Assembly: GCA_963921425.1 (NCBI GenBank)
Contig: OY992838.1
Location: 9,920,001-9,984,000, forward strand
Source of the DNA: Dryas octopetala
Lineage: Eukaryota > Streptophyta > Magnoliopsida > Rosales > Rosaceae
DNA length: 64,000 bases
Direction of reading: 5' to 3'
A model generated the notes under the pieces. It worked only from the letters and a program-made list of their open reading frames with translations. It made no database searches and was not told the DNA's origin. A program made the translations under genes and the position numbers. Positions 22,954 to 33,650 of this stretch are shown piece by piece (positions within the stretch are counted from its first letter, which is position 1; the number at the start of each line of letters is the position of its first letter).

Positions 22954-24421
22954 TAGGGCTGGGTTGATTTGACCGAAAAACCGAGACCGTATCCAAAACC
23001 GTTCCAATCGATGCCGAAAATAACCGTACCGGAGAAAAACCGTACCGAGATATCAGTTTGTCAACCGAACCAGTATATTCGGTTCCGGTTTAGGTTCTCA
23101 GATCTTAGAACCGTCGGTTTACCGAACCGAACCGAATATATATAACATTTAATTTAAATATTAAATTTTATACATTTTTATACCCTAAAATACCTTTCTG
23201 TAATACATTTATATACATTTTTATAATTTATATAAAATATATATAAATTTATAATCCCTAAACCCTATAATTAATAATTTATATAATAAATTTCTATATA
23301 AAAACTAATTAAAAATACCTTAAACTAATATTATACTATATTCTAAACAATTTATACCATATAACTATAAACTGAATACTAAACTCTATATTCTATTCCT
23401 ATATCCCATACCCTAGACCCTATTGTGTATTTTAAAATTTTTAAATCATATACCTTATAAGGCTTATTATATCCTATACCGATATAATTGATAATAATTC
23501 AATAATTTATAATTGGTATATAACTAAAAATCATAGTCTATAGAAATGTTTAGTATGATGTAATATGATAATAGTCTATAACTAATAATTATAGTCTATA
23601 TAAATATTTAGGGTATTAAAATGTATTATATAAAGTATGTTTTATATAAATTATAAAACATATGTAATACAAAGTAAAAAATCCAAACCCTAAACCCCAC
23701 CCAAACCCCAAACCAAACCCCAAAATACCCTAATGTATAAATTTTTAATGGATTTTTAACTTTTTTGGGTCAAATGGATTTTTAAAACTTAAAAATCAGA
23801 GTTTTTTTTTTAATCTTCTCCTCTCTCCTGCCAACACTCTTATTTCTAACTTTCCCTTTCTCTCTCCCCGACCTCACGCTCGCTCTCTCTCGCCGTGCCT
23901 TTGACCGGCGGTATCTTTGTCGTCCGGCGACTGATGGAGGCGAGACCACCTCCGAAATGCTTGCTTCTCCCTCCTCTCTTTGCCCATATGTTTTGATTTT
24001 CCAGAAAAGTAAGGATTGCGGCGACTCGAGCTGGGGCAGAGCCGAGCCCTTTGCAGGTGATCTCTGTGCTCCGGCGGCTTCGCGACTTCCCACCACCCAA
24101 AACTTATTCTTCTCATCGAGCTGGTCCTTCTGGTACCTTTCCTCACGCCGGCGACGCCCCACGGCGGCGAATCGAAGCCACCCAGTCCGACGGGTTCTCT
24201 GCGAATCGAAGAGCAGCTCTTCTCTCTCTCTCTCTCTCTCTCAACTCAAGCCGGTCAAGGCCCATACCGAGCCAAGCCGACCCGAAATGCCGGTCCGACC
24301 GAGTGCCGGTTTACCGGCATTTCGGTTCCGGTCTAGGTAACCAAAACTGCCATCCGAGGGGGGTCCGGTCGATTGCCGGTTTGGGGTTCTCGGTTCGGTA
24401 ACCGAACCGAACCCACCCCTA
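22954..24421. mobile_element. hAT-type element, TAGGG family, 1.47 kb
   Basis: The ends are TAGGGCTGGGTT and AACCCACCCCTA with the 8-bp duplication GTTGTGCT (22946-22953 and 24422-24429). The left interior is AT-rich; the right 600 bp is GC-rich with CCGGTTTACCGG-type palindromes and a CT tract. Reading frames on both strands in the GC-rich part have no family resemblance. No transposase was recognised. It is related in end sequence to the elements at 11053 and 53311. Confidence 0.87.
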
Positions 24422-24429
24422 GTTGTGCT

Positions 24430-26430
24430 GGTCCTGCTAGTCCTAACTCCTATAATAGCATGTGCAATGGTTGAAATCAATAAGAAATTCAATACAAGCC
24501 TATTGATCTCCTTGTTCAATTATGACTTGACACAAGTTTATTTTGTTGTAATGTTTCAAGTTAATAGTATAAGTCAATAGTTATATATTTTTTTAATATT
24601 TTCGTATATTCTTTTACAAATCAAAATTTATAAATTTATTACATGGCAAAAAAATTATAAATTTATTTATTTTAAAAATTATACCATTAAAATTATCTCA
24701 ATGAGATCTTTAAAATGAACCCAATATTTAATATTTTTAATAATTTAAATTAATACCAAAATTTAATTAAAAAATCATAATTCATATTAATACCCAAATA
24801 TGTTCACAAATCACAAGGCCAAACATCAACAAGCAAGATGACCCAATATCAAGCACGTTTGCAGCAAACCTGAGGGGCCCACGTGCAGGCAGCCATTTAC
24901 CACTTTCTCTCCTCCTCTCACCCATTTTCACGATGGGTTCCTTTATTAACTCTAGATCAATTTAATTTTTTGATCTCCCAATTACCATTTTAATTTATTT
25001 ATTGTCAATTGACACCCGATTGCAAATTATTTTTGTTTCAAATTGTCAATAAATGTCATTTGAATTGCCAATTGGTCTCTATTGCACGTACTTTAACGCA
25101 GTTAGAGTCATTAACGTCATGGAGCCATCTGCAACATGTTTTTATGAAATGACAAATTACGTATAATTTGATAAAAATCTATTTTCCTACCTTAATCTCT
25201 TAATTTAGCTAATCTTTTTATTATAAAATGACAAATGTCCATTGTAAGATCATATAATTTACAATAATTTAGGGGGATTATAACTTCTTCTTTTTTCCAA
25301 AATAACAAAACGTGAATTTAACAATTTCACTTGGCTTTTGCTTCTTCGTCTCCTCACCCTTGGCTGCCATAGTCAAATCTTGGCTGCTATAATTTTTCTT
25401 TTCTTTGTATGAGGCTTATCACTCTTGAATAAAATTCTCATATTCTTCTCAAAAAAAAAAAAAGGTCACGCTCTCCCTATATCTCACATATTAGCTCTAT
25501 GTTTTATCCTCACATTGCAGTTGCCTTTAATTTAGTATGAATGTTTGTAATGGAACTGGCTGGGTATCATAATAAATTTTGGCTTTTTTTTTTTTTTTTT
25601 TTTCTACACCATTACTTGGTCTCCTCCAAAATCCTTTTCTTCCATGGTTTTCTTTTTCCTCTGCAAAGTTTATTGTTTGATAAACCAACAAAAAAAACAT
25701 GAAAAATATCTCTCCTATAGACTAGGGTAACAAAAGCTTTTTGAAGAATCCAGTCATCAACTTCGATAAATCCAATAGAATAGAGTATGAGGAACACCCA
25801 GATTGAAAAATCGTCCACAACCCAAAAAGCTTGCATCGATATATATCAATAGTTTTTGGCTATTGGATTTCTCTCATTCACAAATTTGTCATAACAATTA
25901 ATTAATATAATTTGAGAAGCCCTAATCTCATATGGTAGAAGGGAGAGGGGCTGAAGAAAACAAACAGAAAGATATAAAGTGTAACATATAAAATAACACA
26001 CTAGTAATAAATAGATGCATAAGTTCAACAAGGGAGCCACGACTAGTACTGCAGATCGATGTCTGTCATGCCTTTCAATAATTAATTGCCTTTTAAATTA
26101 TTATTTTCATGATTACACTTTTCCTTTTTTTGTTTTTTATTTTAAATTTTGAAGTGATTGTCCTTTTTGTTTGTGATTTGTATTTTCATAGAGTAGATTA
26201 GCAGAGGATCCGAATTCAAAATTATTGTTGGTCCTTGTTGAAGAAACATTCGGCCTTGTTGCAGAAATATCTGAGACTCAAGTAAATAGTATGTTTTCTT
26301 TTGCATAGCAATTATGTACATAGTTTGATAATTTTTTAGAACACCCATGTAATTTTGAAGTGTTTGTAAGGCCTCTTGATTAATTTTTAAATGTACGTGC
26401 TGCAATATATATGTTTGGTAGGGATCGGGG
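24430..26430. other. Gene-free AT-rich region
   Basis: I see no supported gene over 2 kb. Long T tracts occur near 25585-25603. Short reading frames such as 25836-25612 on the minus strand show no convincing domain. Confidence 0.6.
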
Positions 26431-26605
26431 TTATACATTGCTCAAAAATTAATCATACACAAAGCCAAAGAAAATGGAGTGCTCTGGGAAATAGAAGCCT
26501 TACCAGTTTTATAGAGCTTTAGGGTCAATCAATCTTCCAACATTTTCTTCCTAAATGTCCAGGACACGTGAATCTCACATATTAAAGCATATTGGAGCTT
26601 TTCAG
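26430..26605 (-). promoter_or_regulatory. Ghost UGT promoter fragment
   Basis: This stretch aligns by eye to the region upstream of the UGT pseudogene at 30540-30690: both contain AATTAATCATA, AAAGAAAATGG, GTTCTG/GCTCTG, TTCCAACATT, TCCAGGACAC and CATATTA in the same order. No UGT coding sequence follows at 26.0-26.4 kb. I infer a former UGT unit whose coding part is gone. Confidence 0.6.
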
Positions 26606-27100
26606 ACCAAAAACAAAACAGCATATTAAAGCATTTGAGTCGGGCCATAGTCCATTTGCTCCTGATTCTTTTGATTGAGTTGGCCTCTTAATCAGGATAC
26701 TGCTACAGCAGCTACACCTTCCTTGTTTGAAAGGCTTACCAAGTTATACAACTTCCAGATGGATGGGCCATACCCAATTAAAATTTGAGGCCCCAAAGTT
26801 TTAGGATTTTTTCAGTTTTGGTAATTAAATTTTTCTAAATTATTATTTATCCCGATAACATACTCGAAATTATAATTTTTCTAAATTCGGTATATAATAT
26901 GATTTTTGTCAAGTAATACTAGTACATGGCGTCAAAACCAAAGACATTTTAATCACCCCAAGTTCGTGAATAGACTTGACCTAAAGGGTGGGCCGGGTGG
27001 CCTTGATATTTTTGCCTAACATCTAGCCCACCATATGACATTGCATTGCATTTTGTTATGGCATAATACTATTATTTCACAATCATTATGGTTTCCATTT
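26606..27100. other. Gene-free spacer
   Basis: No gene. About 26725-26815 is a diverged duplicate of 21890-21985, consistent with older rearrangements of the array. Confidence 0.6.
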
Positions 27101-28290
27101 CCATGTCATGATCCCTATGGCAGATGCACATGTGGCCATGTGGGGGAGCAAGAACAACATCAACCACCCAAAGTGTCACGGTCCGCACTTAGAGTTGTGC
27201 TTCCGTGACATTAATATGAAGTATGGAGGGTCAAATGGCAAGAGAATGGCATCCATTTGGCGAAGAGTGGCCGGGTTGAGCGCTTATAAAGGTAATTTCG
27301 TAATTTGGCTGTTTCGAGGTCTTCCGGTTGGAATTTGAGAAAACTAAAAATATCGGTAAATTCAGGAGGTCGAAACGAGTCTAACGCAACTGACGGTTCG
27401 TCATTCGGAGTTCGGATGAATTAATTATGGCAAATTATGACTCATCGCGCATGTTGATGTTTCCTCCTGCTTTGTGAGAAAAGGCATAAAATGCTCTTTA
27501 GGGGGAGACATGGTGTCAAGCTCCCACCACCCTCGACGCCCACACCCATGGAGCGTTAAGCGAGCTACTCTAGGAACCTGTGGGGACCTAGGAGGCGGGC
27601 ACATGACTTCCGGAGGGCGGTCATGTGTCTTCGTGGGACAGGAGGTCCCACGGACAGTACAAGCGAGCGGGAGTGCTTGTATTGCGATGGGCGCGCGCGC
27701 GCACACGAGGCTACAAGGAGAATTCCTTTATGTCGCGCCGTATGCACATCACGCCAACTACATGTGAACTCTCGGAGACTTCATGGTGCACATTGGCCAT
27801 GTAGTACTCAACGAGGGCATCGGCTTGGGTTCGGCCATGCACGAAACATGATGCTAACAGGCACGGGAGGGGCGACCCCGTGCCAACGAGAGAAAGCTAA
27901 CGTGGGGCATCGGAGAAGAGTTGCTCACTCGGGTGGCATGCATGCAAGTTGGCTTGCATGTTCAACTCCAGGAAAGGACTATGGGCGCGAGCTAGCCCTT
28001 AGTGCCATGACGGTCGAGATGTGGAAACAAAGTAAGACCCGACATTTGAGAATGGAATGCCGGCGTCATAAGAACCTATCGATCGGGCGAGTGTCTTGGC
28101 TGAGAACCTTGACACAAGGAAGCAATCGTATAGTCGCTACGAACGAGACTCGAGATGAGTAGTTCTTGCTGGCAAACCTCGAGAAAGTAACGAATGGGTT
28201 TATATCTTGAAAAGAATAAAGGGAAAGGATGGCTGGCCTTGATTCAGAGGAATCTTGGTGCCGCACGGGCAAATTCCGCTGCGTAAAACA
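27100..28290. other. GC-rich island of unknown nature
   Basis: Base composition changes sharply from the AT-rich surroundings. It has a GTGTCACGGTCCGC motif near 27174, a short GCGCGCGCGC run near 27691 and reading frames up to 179 codons (27623-28162, plus strand) with no recognisable domain and poor coding character. It may be a decayed retroelement or the interior of a gene-capturing DNA transposon, because a zinc-finger gene fragment follows directly. I could not find terminal repeats. Confidence 0.4.
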
Positions 28291-28299
28291 GTGAGCCCG

Positions 28300-28475
28300 T
28301 GATACAAAGCCTCTCAATGACTTCCGGGCTCTGCAGACCAAGAGGAAACATGACATGAAGCCCTTCATGTGCCACAAGTGTGGAAAGCTGCTGGCTTCGA
28401 AAGGTAACTGGAGGACCCATAAGAACTGAGAAGAACTGTGGCAACAGCTGGCACTGCATTTATGGTACGGACTTT
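28300..28475 (+). pseudogene. WIP-type C2H2 zinc-finger gene fragment
   Basis: From 28307 the plus strand reads [15 protein letters not shown], then [12 protein letters not shown] and GNWRTHKN, matching the order and residues of WIP-domain transcription factors (TT1/WIP family: KPLKDF, LQT, KRKHG, KPF-C-KCGK, GDWRTHEKNCGK). The frame stops at TGA 28427-28429. An apparent 7-bp AAGAACT duplication there shifts the frame, and the family pattern then resumes as NCGNSW and GTDF up to about 28475. The usual HY before KRKH is missing. The rest of the gene is absent. It is a non-functional fragment, perhaps moved here by a transposon. Confidence 0.72.
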
Positions 28476-28923
28476 TGAGTCATTAATATATTATCATGGA
28501 GCCATCTGCAATTAATATAATAGACCTCTCTAATCCGCTATCATATTATTGGGAAGTATATTTTTATTAATCTATCAGAAGTTTTTTTTCACAGCAGTTA
28601 TAATAAATAATTACGTGACTGCATACTGAAAAATAAGAGTGAATTACGTGACTGCATGCTGAAAAATAAGAGTGAGAGACTGAATTGGTGGGACTGCAAC
28701 TTTGTTGTAACTTGTAACAACGGAGAATCACAGCATCAAAACAACAAGACAAACTTGAAGAATTCGGACATGCCAGATATTGAAAGATTACCACTGCATG
28801 GAAATTATTTGAACATTACAGCGATGAAACTCTTGGAACATATACAAATTACAAATACAGGGTACCCTTCATTTAAAAGTACAAAGTAGCAACTAGCTAG
28901 ATATTAATTTAATTAATCAAATT
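28476..28923. other. Gene-free spacer downstream of UGT pseudogene 1
   Basis: No gene. A short direct repeat of AATTACGTGACTGCAT...TGAAAAATAAGAGTGA units occurs at about 28609-28675. Confidence 0.6.
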
Positions 28924-30481
28924 CTAATTTCTCTGAGAAAGAAGCACCTGATTAACCATTTTGTCCAAATCCAAGAAAGACAAGCCATTAGGAGCAGTAG
29001 TGACCTCCTCCGCCAACTTCTTCCATTCCATTGCCTTCTTCTTTATCTCTTTGCCCTCATCTCCTTCCATCAACTTTCTCACAAGCCCCTCTATGTAATC
29101 CCTTTTCACATCACCCTCTATCTCCATTCCTATGCCCCATTCTTTGCAACTGTACCTGCAATTGGTAAGTTGGTCAGAATAGAAAGGCCAACAGATCATA
29201 GGCTCTCCACCACAAACACTATCAAGGGTAGAGTTCCATCCACAGTGGGTCAAGAACCCTCCAACAGATGGGTAGCTCAGGACTTGTTCTTGCGGACACC
29301 AACTTGCCAATAAGCCTCTTCGCTTGGTCTCTTCCACAAACTCTGGTGGAACCACAGCTGATTCCCCTGCAACAAGGTCAGGCCTAATGATCCACAAAAA
29401 GGGCTTGTTGCAATTTGCAAGTCCCCAAGCAAACTCAATTAGCTGCTCCGATGTCAAGACTGTGATGCTTCCAAAGTTGACATAAACCACAGAATTGGTT
29501 TCTTTAGAGTCAAGCCATTCAATACACTCTTGTTCCTCTGTCCATAGGTTTGACTCAATCCACTTCATCAAATCTTTATTCTCTGCTGGTATTTGACCAA
29601 GTTGTAGTTGTAGAGGTCCAATGGAGTAAATATGTGGTAGCAAACTCAAACTCGAAAATGCACCTAGAACCTCATGCTCTAAGGCATCAAATGTGTTCAA
29701 AATGATAGCAGAAGCTCTTTGAGCTTGTTGGATGTCGGACACAATAAAATTAAGCATTTGATCATCTGGGTCTGTGGTTCTAATGATGCTGGGGATGTCC
29801 TTCAAACGAATACCTCTCATGCCTGGTATCCAATCTATCACAGTGTCCAAATACCCGTTTGTCAAATAACTCTCATCTGCAAAAAAGAAACAACAAAGTC
29901 AGTGGTTTCCGAATGACCACTCAGAAATTTGAAGTCATTTCCTTAAAGTGATTGAAACAATTGTACCTTTAAGAGGAAAGAACCCCTTTTGAATGAGAGC
30001 GTAATAGTGAAGGTCGGCCACGAAAACACAAGCACTTGTTTTGTGGAAAAGAACGTCAGCAATTCCCAGTTCCTGGGCTGCATCAAGTGTGAAGATCATG
30101 CCAATGTCAGAAACTATGCAAGTAACGACAGAGGAATTCGGCGAAGAATTGAGCTTGGAGAGAAGGTCTCTGAAGGGTGGTAAGCAGTTTTTCCTTGTAG
30201 AATTGCATAGGGATACTATGTCTTGTGTGGCATTGGCATCACTTGGAGAGAGGCCATCGGGAATGGTTTCGAATTGGAAGGTGGGGAGGCCATCAAGGGA
30301 GTTGGGACCTCGGGACTTAAGCAGGCGTTTATGGTTGAACTCTGTGTTGACAAAGGTTATGTGAAAGCCTTTGTAATGGAGGAGTTTGGCTAATTTCATT
30401 CAGCATTGGGTTTATGTGACCTTGCGCTGGGAATGGTATGCAAACTACATGTGGCTTCTTTGTCAGGGCACTGGAATCCAT
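28924..30481 (-). pseudogene. UGT85A-like pseudogene 1 (4-bp frameshift near the N-terminus)
   Basis: Two-exon structure as in the intact genes: exon 1 30481-29967, a 90-bp intron, exon 2 29876-28924. Exon 1 starts [20 protein letters not shown] and is normal through HINPML. A tandem 4-bp duplication (TTCATTCA at 30395-30402 on the plus strand) then throws it out of frame. All downstream sequence is otherwise open: the VSDI region, the PSPG box with the canonical HCGWNS, and a normal C-terminus. The only lesion I see is this duplication, so silencing is recent or a sequencing error is possible. The intron is much shorter than the 282 bp of the intact copies. Confidence 0.9.
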
Positions 30482-31259
30482 TGTTACTTCTCTCTCTCTC
30501 TTTTTCTTTCTTCTCAAAAAAAAATTTTGGCCATTGTCTTTCGTCTCAAATTAATCATAGACAAAGCTAAAGAAAATGGGGTGTTCTGTGAAAGACAAGT
30601 CCCTATCAGTTTTAAAGTACTATTGGGTCAAAGTGTTTTCCAACATTATCTTCATAAATGTACAGGACACATAAAGTTTACATATTAGCAGTCCCATTAT
30701 AATCTCTAGCTATCAGACTTTCAATGAGAACGATTGACTCCCTAATCAGAATTAGTGGGCTGTAATCTAGGAGTTAAGGTAAGCCTGCTGTTAGCTATAC
30801 ATGGTTTTTAAGTCCATCCTCCACGTCATTGAATATAGGATGAGGTTGAATAGAGGATGAGGTTCCCTCAAGTTCAAATCTACAGAAGCTAGCTAAGCTT
30901 GCAGTCAGCCATGAATGAAATATCCCATTTGGTTAGAAGGATAGCTGCTGGTGTTTACCTGGGGTAGCCTTTGGGTTCTGCTGCTTCTGATTAACTTGTT
31001 GCTTTGTGCTTTGGATCTGTAGGCTTGTAACTTGGTTGTTCCTGTTGGTGTGAGGTAATTAGTTGACTGTTGTCTGGCTTCGGGGTATTGTCAATTCTTT
31101 TTTGTTTGTTGCTTTGGGTTTTCTGCTTTTTCTTTCTTATTGGTTTCTGCTTTGGGCTTGCTTACGGTTCAAATTCCAGTTTGCTATTATTGGAATGCCT
31201 AATGAGAATGTGACTTGACATAAGAATGAAGTTGCTCCAATTAATACAAGTAATCAACT
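30482..31259. other. Promoter and spacer between two UGT pseudogenes
   Basis: The first about 200 bp are the upstream region of pseudogene 1, with the same blocks found at 26430-26605. The rest (about 30.7-31.25 kb) has no recognisable gene. It is GT-rich and rather repetitive in TTG/CTG words near 30.95-31.15 kb. Confidence 0.6.
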
Positions 31260-32737
31260 CTAATTTCTTGGAGATTGAAGCACCTGGTTAACCATTTTGT
31301 CCAAATCCAAAACAGAGAACCCATTCGGACCAGTAGTAGCCTCCTCTGCCAACTTCTTCCACTCCATGGCTTTCTTCCTCATCTTCTTTCTCTCCTCTCC
31401 CTCCATTAACTTCCTCACAAGCCCCTCTATGTGATTTCTCTTAACATCACCCTCTATCTCCATGCCTATGGCCCACTCTTTTCAACAGAACCTACAATTG
31501 GTCTGTTGGTCAGCATTGAAGGGCCAACAAATCATGGGCACTCCACCACAACCACTTTCAATGGTAGAGTTCCACCCACTGTGGGTCAAGAACCCTCCAA
31601 TTGCTTGGTGGCTCAGAACAAGTTCTTGAGGGCACCAACTTGCCAATAGACCTCTTTCCTTGGTCTCTTCCACAAACTCTGGTGGAAGTACCACAGCTGA
31701 TTCTAATTCCCCTGCTTCCACTAGGTTAGGCCTAATGAGCCACAAAAAGGTCTGGTTGCTGTGTGCAAGCCCCCAAGCAAACTCAATCAGCTGCTCGGAT
31801 GTCATGACTGTGAGGCTTCCAAAGTTGACATAAAACACAGAATTAGGTTCTTTAGAGTCAAGCCATCCAAGACACTCTGCCTCTTCTGTCCATAGGTTTG
31901 ATCCAATCAACTTCAAATCGTTATCTATTGGGATTTGAGTAAGTTGTAGGTGTAGAGGTCCAATGGAGTAAATGGGTGGTAGCAAATGTGAAAGTGCACC
32001 CAAAACTTCATGCTCTAATGCATGGAAGGTGTTCAAAATGATAGCAGAAGCTCTTTGAGCTCGTTCTGTATCCAATCTATTACAGAATCCAAATACCCGT
32101 TTGTCAAATAACTAGCATCTGCAAATCAAAGAAAATAAATAGTACAGTCAGTTGTTTCCAAATGAAGACTCAGAAATTTGATGTCATTTCCTCATTTTGA
32201 TTGATTAATACAATAGTACCTTTAAGAGGAATGAGGCCCTTTTCAATGAGAGGCCGATACTGAAGGTACCCCATGAAGCCACAAGCACTTGTAGTCCAGA
32301 AAAGAAGTTGGGGAAGCCTCAGTTCTTTGGCTACATCAAGAGCAAAGTGCATGATACCATCAGAAACTACGCAGCTCACAGGAGGAACATCCCGCGAAGA
32401 ATTGAGTTTGGACACAAGGTCTCTGAAGGGTGCCAAGCAGGTCTTCCTTGTGGATTCGCATACCGAAGGCATGTGTTGGGTGGCAATATGGGCATGATCA
32501 TCAGCTGGAAGGAGGCCATCAGGAATGGTTTTGAATCTAAAAGTGGGGAGGCCATTGAGGGAGTTGGGGCCTTGGGATTTCAGCAGGCGCTTGTGGATGA
32601 ACTCTGTGTTCACAAAGGTTATGTGGAAGCCTTTCAGCCTTGGCTAATTTCAGCATTGGGTTTATGTGACCTTGAGTTGGGAATGGTACGCAAACTGCAT
32701 GTGGCTTAATCTCTGATGTCAAGGCATTGGAACCCAT
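31260..32737 (-). pseudogene. UGT85A-like pseudogene 2 (three lesions)
   Basis: Exon 1 is 32737-32220 and exon 2 32118-31260, with a 101-bp intron. Lesion 1: a small complex deletion in exon 1 near 32630-32646 removes the LLHHKG region and shifts frame. Lesion 2: about 94 bp are missing early in exon 2 near 32070-32080, removing the IPGM...DPDD region; the join shares GATAC with both sides, which suggests microhomology-mediated deletion, and it shifts frame. Lesion 3: a TGC-type cysteine codon after the PSPG box is TGA (31484-31482). The PSPG box itself (WCPQELVLSHQ, HSGWNS) is preserved. Clearly non-functional and more decayed than pseudogene 1. Confidence 0.92.
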
Positions 32738-33650
32738 TAATTCAGAAATTGCTAATACTGTGTGGGGAAGACAAGTCTGATTTACAAGTTTTATAATCAT
32801 CCCCAATGGCCACTTTTGAAAAGATTTTCATAATGTGAGCCACTTAACCCGTATATATAGATTCCCATATAATACAGGTGCTTTTTCTTTTATGTGGGAT
32901 ACGAGAATCTTTCAAGGGCTCAGATTTAACTGAGACAAAAAGAAGGATTTTAAGACCCCAATTACGATTAGAGGAGCAAAATTGGATAAGAGAAGCAGAA
33001 AAACAAGCACAGTTTTTGCAGCATCATCAAGACATCAACATCTTTTTTCTGACGATTTGTGTTATCTTTTGGAAGTCTATTTAGGTAGTTCATGTATTTC
33101 CCATAACACTTAAATCTGTCTTCCAGATTCTTTTTTGACATTATATGTAAGATCCTTATAGAATAGTCACTTGAGGGGATGTATATTAAAGGAGAGTAAT
33201 CAGCTCTCAATTAAGTGGGCTTCTTCTTGGAGAAATAATAATTACTTTTCCACTTTTTTTTAAGCTTTTCTTTGAACAGATTGTGGTTGCCCATATCTTT
33301 AAGGAACCAATATTCATAGGGTCAAGCAGCAAGCATTAAAATCCTCTTTAGTTTGTTTCCTGATTTTAATTAATGTTTGAGAAATGGCGTGGAACTGATA
33401 TATCCATCCCCAACATTAATAGAGTGAATATTATATATACAGCCTAGCAAACCCTTAAAATCTCAAATATAATAAGAAACCATGTATAATGACATCAAAA
33501 CAATAGTTAAGATCGAAAACATGCATGCGTAACGTTTTTATTAATTGGGAAAAAAAGCAAAGAAAATATATTCCAGCTATATTATATTGTTATATTCTGA
33601 AATCATTATACAAATCCTACTTCTTTATTGATTCCCAAAAAAATAAAAAA
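32738..33650. other. Spacer between UGT pseudogene 2 and the dioxygenase gene
   Basis: No gene. It is AT-rich and contains the 3' flank of the dioxygenase gene on its right side. Confidence 0.6.

Noticed and set aside
25612-25836. Minus-strand 74-codon frame with a DDFSIWV motif, considered as an F-box-associated domain remnant
   Set aside because: Only a few residues match and no flanking F-box sequence was found.
27623-28162. 179-codon plus-strand frame in the GC-rich island
   Set aside because: No recognisable domain; long frames are expected by chance in GC-rich DNA, and competing frames overlap on both strands.
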